Below are positions 24,787 through 31,074 of a stretch of 45,848 bases of DNA, piece by piece (the stretch's first letter is position 1; each line of letters opens with the position of its first letter). Below the pieces are notes generated by a model. That model saw only the letters and a program-made list of their open reading frames with translations, was not told where the DNA came from and did no database searches. The position numbers and the translations under genes were made by a program. This DNA is from a virus. The stretch covers positions 1-45,848 of the IMG/VR virus record IMGVR_UViG_3300045922_000565, one strand, 5' to 3'.

Positions 24787-24809
24787 CACAGCCATCTGCT
24801 TGGTATAAG
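24783..24809 (+). promoter_or_regulatory. Sigma70-type promoter with extended -10
   Basis: TTGACA (24783-24788), 15-base spacer, TATAAG (24804-24809) preceded by TGG. The -35 overlaps the stop codon of the 164-residue gene. It would serve the small genes from 24832 onward. Confidence 0.6.
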
Positions 24810-24831
24810 ATGTTTTAAAGGCGGTGCGTTT

Positions 24832-25011
24832 ATGGAAGAGACAATTGAAATTTTAAAACAGCAGGCTGCAGGATATATGATTATGGCCAAAGCGCTCAAA
24901 ACACAGAAAATCAATCCTAAGCATTATTTGGAAGCGGCCAAAGCATGTTGTGAAGAAGCTGCTAAGTTGCAGCAAAAGCTTAATGAAATCGAAGAGATGA
25001 TGGCTGCATAA
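24832..25011 (+). CDS. Small helical protein (59 aa)
   Basis: Too short for common ORF cut-offs but well supported: promoter at 24783-24809, AAAGGCGGTG SD region, and a protein with a clear amphipathic pattern, MEETIEILKQQAAGYMIMAK and YLEAAKACCEEAAKLQQKLN. Entirely helical, probably a small oligomeric or binding protein. No family is recognised. Confidence 0.65.
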   Translation: MEETIEILKQQAAGYMIMAKALKTQKINPKHYLEAAKACCEEAAKLQQKLNEIEEMMAA

Positions 25012-25080
25012 TGTATTTTCATGAGTATTTTGGAGTGGTGTCCATTTTACTAATGCCAAAAATATAATTTAGGAGGTTTT

Positions 25081-25263
25081 ATGAAAAAATCCAAATACTT
25101 AGAAGCAATTGAATGGATTGTTTTAAACGACCTCCCGCCTGCAGATGACGATGGATGGATAAGCGTTTGTTTAGTGGCCGACCTATTTAACGTAAAAAGA
25201 AAAAAAGTTTTAGCTGATGTTAGAGATTTATTTGAGCAAATGAAACTAAAAAAGTGGGAGTAA
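25081..25263 (+). CDS. Small winged-helix-like protein (60 aa)
   Basis: Strong SD AGGAGG. KYLEAIEWIVLNDLPPADDD, then WISVCLVADLFNVKRKKVLADVRDL, looks like a helix-turn-helix: VCLVADLFNV as helix two and KKKVLADVRDLF-like residues as the recognition helix. It may bind DNA as a small regulator. Size and motif are visible; the role is inferred. Confidence 0.65.
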   Translation: MKKSKYLEAIEWIVLNDLPPADDDGWISVCLVADLFNVKRKKVLADVRDLFEQMKLKKWE

Positions 25264-25291
25264 GACTTCCTAACAACCATAAAGGATAATT

Positions 25292-25924
25292 ATGAATGAA
25301 TTTTTGCCAGCTAACCCCAATTATGCCGTTGTCACATCTGATACATTATTGACCGTGCGAGATGGTATATCGCTTTGTCATCAGTGTGGCAAAACTTCAA
25401 ATGGCAAAGTTGATGTTTGCCGTCATCGTCATGAGATGGTTACTTTGCGAAAAATGGTTAAAGTTAGTGAAGGAAGTGTTGTTCCCAAGACTGACTACAA
25501 AGGCAATGATATTGTTGTGAGATTACCAAAAAACAAAGTCTCTTACATGGATTGGGACACTCAGAAATATGAAATTGGTTCTATTATTCAGAGTAAGTAT
25601 TCTGACCATTTTCAAATTATAGACATTGAGCTAGAAGGGGAGTGCGGCTCTAAAAACCTTGTTTGGAATATTCAATATCAATTTGAAGAGCATGAAACCC
25701 TAAGAAAACTTATTTCTGATATTCGCAATGGGCGTGAAATTGTGCCATCACAGGAAAATACATATCTCATCAATCGTTACAGAAATTTCTTCTCTAAAGA
25801 TGAAATTTTAAGTTACATGACGGTTGCTATAAGTGAAATCCACGAAAAGCAAAACCTTATAATCAGCACTATTCAAAAAATTTCCAACCGATTGACTGAA
25901 GCAGGAAATTCCTTGTTGGATTGA
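25292..25924 (+). CDS. Zinc-finger-containing hypothetical protein (210 aa)
   Basis: SD AAAGGA. Residues about 29-46 contain CHQCGKTSNGKVDVCRHRH, a possible single zinc site with two CxxC-like pairs plus His. The middle is predicted beta (DIVVRLPKNKVSYMDWDTQK and following) and the C-terminus is helical. No further domain is recognised. It belongs to the plus-strand set of small phage genes that follow the promoter at 24783. Confidence 0.7.
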   Translation: MNEFLPANPNYAVVTSDTLLTVRDGISLCHQCGKTSNGKVDVCRHRHEMVTLRKMVKVSEGSVVPKTDYKGNDIVVRLPKNKVSYMDWDTQKYEIGSIIQSKYSDHFQIIDIELEGECGSKNLVWNIQYQFEEHETLRKLISDIRNGREIVPSQENTYLINRYRNFFSKDEILSYMTVAISEIHEKQNLIISTIQKISNRLTEAGNSLLD

Positions 25925-25928
25925 TAAT

Positions 25929-25997
25929 ATGGGTTGGAAAGGACAAAAAAGAGAACGGGCTATGAACGCCCTTTTTGCAACAAGGGGTTTAAAATGA
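25929..25997 (+). CDS. Possible 22-residue basic peptide
   Basis: ATG to TGA overlapping the next gene's ATG (ATGA). The peptide GWKGQKRERAMNALFATRGL recalls short basic GWRxERxRHSLA-type peptides found in many phages. There is no convincing SD, and a small GGGC/GCCC hairpin followed by five Ts lies within it, so a chance ORF remains possible. Confidence 0.3.
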   Translation: MGWKGQKRERAMNALFATRGLK

Positions 25998-26317
25998 ATA
26001 TCACTGGAAAGCAAGATTTATTGGATACTATTGAATTTAATTACGGTCAACCTAGCGGTTTCACACACGAGCAAAACATTTTTTGGACTAAGCTAATCGA
26101 TGAAGTATTTGAAAAGGAAACCGAGAAGCTCAAAAATCAACTTGCTGAAGCCGAGGAAGCTTTAAAGTTTTATGCTTCACTTTCTAATTGGAATGGGAAA
26201 TGGATGGCTGATAGTGTTGACGCTAGCGATTGCGACTATCAGCAAACTATATCAGAAAGAGTTGGTGGTAAAAGAGCTAGGGCATATTTTGAGAGATATA
26301 GGGAGATTCAAAAATGA
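25994..26317 (+). CDS. Helical hypothetical protein (107 aa)
   Basis: The ATG at 25994 has an AAGGGG SD; the longer in-frame start upstream lacks one. A predicted coiled-coil helix (EKLKNQLAEAEEALKFYASL) is followed by a segment ending KRARAYFERYREIQ. The same closing pattern, RGYFEKYKEKK, ends the 102-residue protein at 27084, so the two share a C-terminal module. The stop overlaps the next ATG (ATGA). Confidence 0.7.
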   Translation: MNITGKQDLLDTIEFNYGQPSGFTHEQNIFWTKLIDEVFEKETEKLKNQLAEAEEALKFYASLSNWNGKWMADSVDASDCDYQQTISERVGGKRARAYFERYREIQK

Positions 26318-27087
26318 AAATAACCGAAGAGAGCGGAACCAAAACCTACGAAATCGAAGAGTCTGATTGTGTCGATAAGGGGTGGTGTTTCGAGATTGAT
26401 GGGGCGACTTACGATGGGAACCTAAAGGTATCTTTACCTAAAACTCTTGTAGTGAAGGGCGATCAAAGAGTGAATGGCTATCAGATTGTGATAGGAGATC
26501 AGGTAGTGACTGGCAATCAAATAGTTAAAGACTGTCAGATAGTGAAAGGCCTTCAGATAGTGGAAGGCGATCAAATAGTGAGAAGCTATCAGACAGTGGA
26601 TGGCGATCAGACAATAAAGGGCCATCAGATAGTTAAAGGCGATCAGACAGTAAGAGGTTATCAGACAGTAAGAGGTTATCAGATAGTGGACGGCTATCAG
26701 ATAGTGGAGGGCGATCAAACAGTGAAGGGCGATCAAACAGTGAAGGGCTGCCAGACAGTGAGAGGCGATCAGACAGTGAAGGGCCACCAGATAATGGACG
26801 GCTATCAGAAAGTGAGTGGCTATCAGATAGTGGAAGGCAACCAGAAAGTTCGTTATAAATCTATGCCCTATATTTGTCGCCATCTCGTTCAATACTCTGC
26901 TACGACTATTAAAATCGGTTGCAAAGAGAAAACCACAGAGGAATGGAAGAAATGGTTTGCTGGCGACGAAGTTTATCTAACGCCAAGAAGCTGCCTCACT
27001 TTCAAAGATATTGAGAAAGCTTTCCGTATTGCCGCTACAGCACAGAAGTATGATAGAGGGCTAATGAGAGAGGAGATTTTGAAATGA
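26314..27087 (+). CDS. Hexapeptide-repeat beta-helix protein (257 aa)
   Basis: Residues 47-178 are 22 tandem copies of a six-residue unit, consensus V-K-G-D/Y-Q-T/I (for example VKGDQT VRGYQT VDGYQI). Regular Gly, Gln and Val spacing suggests a solenoid such as a left- or right-handed beta-helix. The N-terminal 46 residues and a helical C-terminus (TTEEWKKWFAGDEVYLTPRS, then FRIAATAQKYDRG) cap it. Phage repeat proteins of the pentapeptide class can mimic DNA or decorate proteins; whether this one does is unknown. ATGA overlaps couple it to both neighbours. Confidence 0.75.
   Translation: MKITEESGTKTYEIEESDCVDKGWCFEIDGATYDGNLKVSLPKTLVVKGDQRVNGYQIVIGDQVVTGNQIVKDCQIVKGLQIVEGDQIVRSYQTVDGDQTIKGHQIVKGDQTVRGYQTVRGYQIVDGYQIVEGDQTVKGDQTVKGCQTVRGDQTVKGHQIMDGYQKVSGYQIVEGNQKVRYKSMPYICRHLVQYSATTIKIGCKEKTTEEWKKWFAGDEVYLTPRSCLTFKDIEKAFRIAATAQKYDRGLMREEILK
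26452..26847 (+). repeat. 18-bp tandem repeat array (22 units) inside a gene
   Basis: Each 18-base unit encodes one hexapeptide; most include the form RKGGCNATCAGAYAGTG. Adjacent units such as those encoding VRGYQT VRGYQT are nearly identical, and VKGDQT is also repeated, which indicates recent unit duplication. The array reads open on the opposite strand too, producing a false ORF. Confidence 0.85.
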
Positions 27088-27392
27088 TTGAGTCGTGCAA
27101 AAAATGTAATTGTGATTTTCTAACCGAAGCTGACCCGTACGGAGTAATTCCATCATCAAAGGGGTATTTGCTTTTTTGTAGCACTTGCTTTGCAGAGAAA
27201 ACGTATGAGCCAGCAATAATCAGAGAAATTCAATCCCTAAAAACCCAGCTCGAGGAAGCTGAGAAAGTGATTAAGTCAGCAATGAGAAGCTGTAGCGAAG
27301 ACTGTGCGAGTGTTAGACACTTACCAAGAAAATGTGATTGTGTTGCACAACAAGCAAGAGGGTATTTTGAGAAATACAAGGAGAAAAAATGA
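27084..27392 (+). CDS. Zinc-binding hypothetical protein (102 aa)
   Basis: CKKCNCDF near the N-terminus and LFCSTCFAEK about 25 residues later make a likely four-cysteine zinc ribbon. A coiled-coil helix (SLKTQLEEAEKVIKSAMRSC) follows, then a second Cys set (CDCVAQQ), and the terminal ARGYFEKYKEKK shared with the 107-residue protein at 25994. ATGA overlaps on both sides couple it to neighbours. Function is unknown. Confidence 0.7.
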   Translation: MIESCKKCNCDFLTEADPYGVIPSSKGYLLFCSTCFAEKTYEPAIIREIQSLKTQLEEAEKVIKSAMRSCSEDCASVRHLPRKCDCVAQQARGYFEKYKEKK

Positions 27393-27559
27393 GTGTTAAG
27401 TGTGACTATTGCGGAAAATTCAGAAAAGACGAATTCGTTGAGATAATAGAAATTGTTTGCGGAGATGGGTTTTCTGTAGATAATTATGCTATATGTGGAG
27501 AGTGTAAAGATAAACAAGAAACTAGTATTGATAAATTGGAGTCTATCCCAAAACGCTAA
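27389..27559 (+). CDS. Small zinc-ribbon protein (56 aa)
   Basis: CDYCGKF at the start and AICGECKDK about 35 residues later give two CxxC knuckles, the pattern of a small zinc ribbon. The ATG overlaps the previous stop and an AAGGAG SD precedes it. It was found by reading below the usual length cut-off. Small zinc-ribbon proteins are common phage regulators or inhibitors; no specific role can be given. Confidence 0.7.
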   Translation: MSVKCDYCGKFRKDEFVEIIEIVCGDGFSVDNYAICGECKDKQETSIDKLESIPKR

Positions 27560-27582
27560 GAATAAAAAGCTAAGGATATCAA

Positions 27583-27966
27583 ATGAAAGCATTTGTAAAC
27601 ACAACAGTAACAAAACAAGAAATGGATGAGGCTAACCCCGAGAGCGCAGAAGCTATAGTTGCAAAACACTTGAGGGACAGAGGGTTTGCGGTTGCAATAA
27701 AAGAAAGCGAATCCTCAAACGGAATAGACATAGTTGCAATAAAGAATGGTAAGTATTTTACCATTGAGGTTAAGGGGTGTATTGCTAGCACAAGAACACT
27801 TGTAGTTGGCGGACTATCAAAAAGCGGATTAATAAGCACCCATGTCGCAATAGTTACTCCTAAAAAGAATGTTATTTTTCAAACAACAGAAGACCATTTA
27901 AAGCTTTGCAGAAAAACTGACAAAAGAAGGGCTGTAACAAAGTTAGTAGAAATATATGACTGCTAA
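27583..27966 (+). CDS. PD-(D/E)XK-like nuclease (127 aa)
   Basis: SD AAGGATA. GFAVAIKESESSNGIDIVAI, then KYFTIEVKG, gives D49, E62 and K64 in the D-x(n)-E-x-K arrangement of restriction-endonuclease-fold enzymes, with a helix (EAIVAKHLRDRGF) before it, as in Holliday-junction resolvase or VRR-like nucleases. The short C-terminal half is beta and helical. It likely acts on DNA in recombination, repair or host DNA breakdown; the substrate is unknown. Confidence 0.65.
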   Translation: MKAFVNTTVTKQEMDEANPESAEAIVAKHLRDRGFAVAIKESESSNGIDIVAIKNGKYFTIEVKGCIASTRTLVVGGLSKSGLISTHVAIVTPKKNVIFQTTEDHLKLCRKTDKRRAVTKLVEIYDC

Positions 27967-28053
27967 AAGGATTTTTTGACCTACGTCAAATTTGCAGACA
28001 AGCTACTTGAATTAATCAAACAAGAAAATTAATGCCACATAGGAGATTATTAA

Positions 28054-28320
28054 ATGAAGCCAAAAAAGCAAAAAAATAAAGAGGCGGTAATGGTTTGGCT
28101 TCCAGATCAAGGTGAAAATGAGAAAGATGCTAGAGTTCGATATGCTAGAGACATAGAGTCTCTTGTTATAAAAGCCGCAGAGGAGTCTTACAGTAGCGAC
28201 CACTTAGACCCTATTCATTTTGAAGAAACTGTTAAAATTAAACTAGCTGACGGGACTATAAAAACCTTTATCGTCACGGCCGAGGTCAATATAGATTTTT
28301 ATGCAGAGGAGCAGAAATGA
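28054..28320 (+). CDS. Hypothetical protein (88 aa)
   Basis: SD AGGAG. The N-terminus is basic, followed by an acidic helical region (ARVRYARDIESLVIKAAEES) and a beta C-terminus (TVKIKLADGTIKTFIVTAEV). No family is recognised. The stop overlaps the next ATG (ATGA), so it is co-translated with the 146-residue gene. Confidence 0.65.
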   Translation: MKPKKQKNKEAVMVWLPDQGENEKDARVRYARDIESLVIKAAEESYSSDHLDPIHFEETVKIKLADGTIKTFIVTAEVNIDFYAEEQK

Positions 28321-28757
28321 ATCCAACAAAGCAACAGATTGAAGAAGCGGCACGTAAACACGCCCATGAACAAATTAATGAAGTCGAATATAACTCAAGG
28401 TCTGATGACTTAGAATGTGCCTTTATCGCTGGCGCAGAGTACATAATAAAATCCCAACCCCAAATTTCAAAAGATTTTGAAGAATATGAAAAGAAAATAC
28501 AGCATCTTGAAGGTCATATTTGGATCGCAAAGGATTCTTGGAACGCTTGCCAAGCAATGATGCAAAAAGAGATCGACCATCTTAAGGACATTAACTTTGA
28601 GCTTTCGCAAAACCTTCTCTGCGCTCAAGACCAAAACCACTATTTTAAATTGATGTGTGAGTATCGCGACAAGCTACATGATGCAGAGAAAAAAATTGAG
28701 GAGTTGCAAGAAAGTAAAAACCGTGGTAATGTTGATTCATCAAGTAGTAGCTTTTAA
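28317..28757 (+). CDS. Coiled-coil hypothetical protein (146 aa)
   Basis: NPTKQQIEEAARKHAHEQIN, then AFIAGAEYIIKS, is a pattern frequent in small phage proteins of unknown function (a helix with an AGAEY turn). A long predicted coiled coil follows (SWNACQAMMQKEIDHLKDIN and further), and the tail is Ser-rich. It is coupled to the preceding gene by ATGA. No enzyme motif is visible. Confidence 0.7.
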   Translation: MNPTKQQIEEAARKHAHEQINEVEYNSRSDDLECAFIAGAEYIIKSQPQISKDFEEYEKKIQHLEGHIWIAKDSWNACQAMMQKEIDHLKDINFELSQNLLCAQDQNHYFKLMCEYRDKLHDAEKKIEELQESKNRGNVDSSSSSF

Positions 28758-28923
28758 GACATGGCTTCTGCTTTAGAAAAATTGAAGGGGCTGCCACCCC
28801 CTTCCCTATAAAAGGACATTATGAGGCTAATTATTTTTTGTTTACAACCGCTGTGTTTTGTCAAGAAATTCCTGATGTGAATATGTTAAAGCAATTAAGT
28901 TTAGAGAATAAAGGAGAGAATAA

Positions 28924-29148
28924 ATGATTTTTAAAATTAAACGTTTATATTATAACACCTTTAAATCACAGTACGTAGAATCACCAGAGCAGGTGTTTTT
29001 ATTAGACAGAGCAATTCGAGCCATTACCATTGATCCCGATAATAAACTTGGACGCATTTTCACCGATTATGACCCACAGTATCCGATCATTCTTAAAGCT
29101 CAAGATGCTTTAGAGATTGTCGAAAAATTGCAAGCGCACAAAAATTAA
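28924..29148 (+). CDS. Hypothetical protein (74 aa)
   Basis: SD AAAGGAGAG. A small, predicted alpha/beta protein: MIFKIKRLYYNTFKSQYV, LDRAIRAITIDPD, YPIILKAQDALEIVEKLQ. It precedes the tail-chaperone-like gene by 13 bases and is probably co-transcribed with it. The 160 bases before it hold only a short GC-rich hairpin (GGGG/CCCC near 28785) and unsupported short ORFs. Function is unknown. Confidence 0.65.
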   Translation: MIFKIKRLYYNTFKSQYVESPEQVFLLDRAIRAITIDPDNKLGRIFTDYDPQYPIILKAQDALEIVEKLQAHKN

Positions 29149-29161
29149 AAAAGGCTAAAAA

Positions 29162-29626
29162 ATGAGTAAAGATATAATTTTACAGGGTTCTGAAGCTGAA
29201 TTTACGGTCTCTGTGATCGGTAAACAAACGGGTGAAACATTTCAGGGCACCTTTAAAGTTAAATGTTTCTTGTCGCCAATAGATACAATAAAGGCTGACA
29301 AACTTTACCGAGAGTTGCTAGGCTCTATTACGCCCCATTTGGCTTCTACAGAAGCCCAAAACATGTGTTTTGCCCTTTCCCAGCTTAAGTATAGGGTTAA
29401 GCAATCGCCTGCGGGCTGGAAAAATGAGGAAATTGACGGCGGTCACTTGGATATGAATATTGTAGTTGAGGTGCTTAATCATGCAATTGAGGCTCAAACT
29501 ATGTATCAACAAAGATCCAAGGAGAGGCTTAAAAAACTTCAGGATCAATTGACTAAAGATATAAAAGATGGGAAAATTCAGCCAGAAGAGGAACTTGAGT
29601 TGCCAAATGATGGAGGGGATGTTTAA
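29162..29626 (+). CDS. Tail assembly chaperone-like protein (154 aa)
   Basis: SD is weak (AAAGG, 11 bases from the ATG). The order of segments (GETFQGTFKVKCFLSPIDTI, then KADKLYRELLGS, AQNMCFALSQLKYRVKQSP and GWKNEEIDGGHLDMNI) matches small proteins found shortly before tape-measure genes in many myophages, usually assigned as tail assembly chaperones. The C-terminus is a charged coiled coil. It ends in TAATG with the 62-residue gene. No slippery heptamer of the classic G/GT type was found at the end. The role is inferred from pattern and from the tape-measure gene 1.5 kb downstream. Confidence 0.55.
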   Translation: MSKDIILQGSEAEFTVSVIGKQTGETFQGTFKVKCFLSPIDTIKADKLYRELLGSITPHLASTEAQNMCFALSQLKYRVKQSPAGWKNEEIDGGHLDMNIVVEVLNHAIEAQTMYQQRSKERLKKLQDQLTKDIKDGKIQPEEELELPNDGGDV

Positions 29627-29814
29627 TGAACATTCAGCAAATTCGCAATATTAGAACTTCAATTCATTATGCCTACAACTATTCGCGCTGGCTTGATGAA
29701 AATCAATCCTTGCGTCCTGATAATGAAGATTCGCCTAAGGCCAAACAGTTACAAAACATGCTTCTTCAGGCTTTAATTGAAATTGATAAACTAACAAATG
29801 ATGAAGATTTTTAA
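29626..29814 (+). CDS. Small tail-region protein (62 aa)
   Basis: Starts at the TAATG of the chaperone-like gene. Helical with aromatic residues (NIRTSIHYAYNYSRWLDENQ) and an acidic tail (KLTNDEDF). Translational coupling suggests it works with the preceding protein. No family is recognised. Confidence 0.65.
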   Translation: MNIQQIRNIRTSIHYAYNYSRWLDENQSLRPDNEDSPKAKQLQNMLLQALIEIDKLTNDEDF

Positions 29815-29867
29815 TAAAAACAACAACTTAAATATTTATTTTTTTCTTTATTTTTCCCTTCATGTCG

Positions 29868-29875
29868 TGTATAAT
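29868..29875 (+). promoter_or_regulatory. TGTATAAT promoter box
   Basis: A perfect TATAAT preceded by TG, 18 bases before the ATG of the 129-residue gene, with an AAAGGGAG SD between. Upstream is a T-rich tract (TTTATT near -35). It separates the chaperone-like pair from the next three genes. Confidence 0.5.
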
Positions 29876-29893
29876 GGGTAAAAGGGAGAAATT

Positions 29894-30283
29894 ATGAAGC
29901 AATTAGAAGTAAACTACCAGCCACTTTTTCTCGTACACTATAAAAACCCATGGAGGGATTATAAAGAAATGGTAAGACAAAGCACTCTTGACAATTATAG
30001 GCAATACCATGTAAGTGCTGTGGTTACAGTGCTAGAGGAAATTAATCCCTCCCCAATTCCTGTAACTGTTTTTCTTGCCAAAGTGACTGAGCGTCGTTGT
30101 TATACAAAACATGAATATGTAATAAACTCCGAAAGAGAGTTGACGGATTATGATTTCCAAGTGCTAAGGTCTTTGGGTACGTTTATGAACGGACAAGTGA
30201 ATGGAAAGGTTCTTTCGCATAAAAAGAACGAAGATGGTACTTATACTTATAATTTGGTGTCTGAATGTGACAGTGGGGACTAA
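29894..30283 (+). CDS. Hypothetical protein before the tape measure (129 aa)
   Basis: SD AAAGGGAG, own promoter box. Predicted alpha/beta: YQPLFLVHYKNPWRDYKEMV, HVSAVVTVLEEINPSPIPVT and VFLAKVTERRCYTKHEYVIN. No family is recognised. The position between chaperone-like genes and the tape measure suggests a tail-assembly role, without direct evidence. Confidence 0.7.
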   Translation: MKQLEVNYQPLFLVHYKNPWRDYKEMVRQSTLDNYRQYHVSAVVTVLEEINPSPIPVTVFLAKVTERRCYTKHEYVINSERELTDYDFQVLRSLGTFMNGQVNGKVLSHKKNEDGTYTYNLVSECDSGD

Positions 30284-30295
30284 AAGGAGCAATAA

Positions 30296-30562
30296 ATGAG
30301 TAAATTGATTTTAATAACTTATGGTAAGAAATCCGTACCAACCTATGATATGGGAGGGTTTCCTGACGAAAGGTTTGTTGAGGACAAGTCTAATATTGTG
30401 ATAGTGACAAAAGTATCCAAAAATGATATGGAGTTTGCTTTTGATTTTGACCTACTTCCATTTTCTAAAACAAGGGTTATGGCCCACCCCGAACTTACTG
30501 AGCAACAGATAACAAAAACCTTGATTGGCTATTTGGACTTCATAAATGAAATAGATAAATGA
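30296..30562 (+). CDS. Hypothetical protein (88 aa)
   Basis: SD AAGGAGCAA, 12 bases after the previous stop. Small alpha/beta protein: LILITYGKKSVPTYDMGGFP, SNIVIVTKVSKNDMEFAFDF. The stop overlaps the ATG of the next gene (ATGA). No family is recognised. Confidence 0.65.
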   Translation: MSKLILITYGKKSVPTYDMGGFPDERFVEDKSNIVIVTKVSKNDMEFAFDFDLLPFSKTRVMAHPELTEQQITKTLIGYLDFINEIDK

Positions 30563-30996
30563 ACACTAAGTTTAACCCCTACCTTTTAATCCAAACAGAG
30601 GCAATAAGTTCTATTTTAAATAGGACAGACCTCTACATTTACAGAAAAATCTGTCGCTGGTATTCGACCACCTTCCACACGCCCCTTCACATTGTAAATT
30701 CAATGCCTTACGACGAAATCCTTCTTCATTATTATGAGCATAATTATGAAAAACTGCCATATAATGAAGTGCTAAGGCTTGCCCATGAAGTGCTTCCTGA
30801 GCTGGCCCAACAAAAAGAGAAGGAAGATGAAGAGTTTATTAAAAGCCTTCTGGAGTCTAAGTCTAAAAAACAATCTTTAAATAAATCAACCACCCAAAGT
30901 CCTAATATTCCAGCCAAAATGGGTGAACCCCTACCAGAATCACCTAAGGAAATATTTAAGACTTTTGACGTTGATGAGGATGAAGACCTTACATAG
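30559..30996 (+). CDS. Tail assembly protein candidate (145 aa)
   Basis: Coupled by ATGA to the gene before it. The segment YIYRKICRWYSTTFHTPLHI, then LPYNEVLRLAHEVLPELAQQ, resembles a small protein located just upstream of tape-measure genes in many large phages, where tail assembly chaperones lie. The C-terminus is acidic and disordered (FKTFDVDEDEDLT). A terminator and then the tape-measure gene follow. The role is inferred from position. Confidence 0.6.
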   Translation: MNTKFNPYLLIQTEAISSILNRTDLYIYRKICRWYSTTFHTPLHIVNSMPYDEILLHYYEHNYEKLPYNEVLRLAHEVLPELAQQKEKEDEEFIKSLLESKSKKQSLNKSTTQSPNIPAKMGEPLPESPKEIFKTFDVDEDEDLT

Positions 30997-31025
30997 CCAC
31001 AAGGCATGGGTTTATTGTAGCGTAA

Positions 31026-31060
31026 AAATCAGTAGTATTGTTACTGATTTCTTTTCTTTT
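31026..31060 (+). terminator. Terminator before the tape-measure gene
   Basis: AAATCAGTA, seven-base loop, TACTGATTT, then CTTTTCTTTT. A nine-base stem with T-rich tail ends the preceding operon 15 bases before the tape-measure ATG. Confidence 0.65.
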
Positions 31061-31074
31061 ATAAACTGGAAAGC

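Noticed and set aside
25063-25068. TATAAT before the 60-residue gene
   Set aside because: Transcription from it would begin inside or after the AGGAGG SD, so it cannot serve that gene; probably an AT-rich coincidence.
26434-26892. Open frame of 152 codons on the minus strand
   Set aside because: A shadow of the 18-base repeat array of the plus-strand hexapeptide gene; its protein is a meaningless His/Leu/Ile repeat and no SD is present.
27975-28032. 18-codon TTG-started ORF after the PD-(D/E)XK gene
   Set aside because: TTG start and short length; the SD-like AAGGA is not enough to call it.
28821-28880. 19-codon ORF with AAAGGA upstream
   Set aside because: Too short, no conservation visible, and other frames in this stretch are equally open; it may be a leader peptide but cannot be supported.
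29600-29640. Possible programmed frameshift joining the 154- and 62-residue tail genes
   Set aside because: No slippery heptamer or downstream stem is visible; the TAATG overlap explains coupling without frameshifting.
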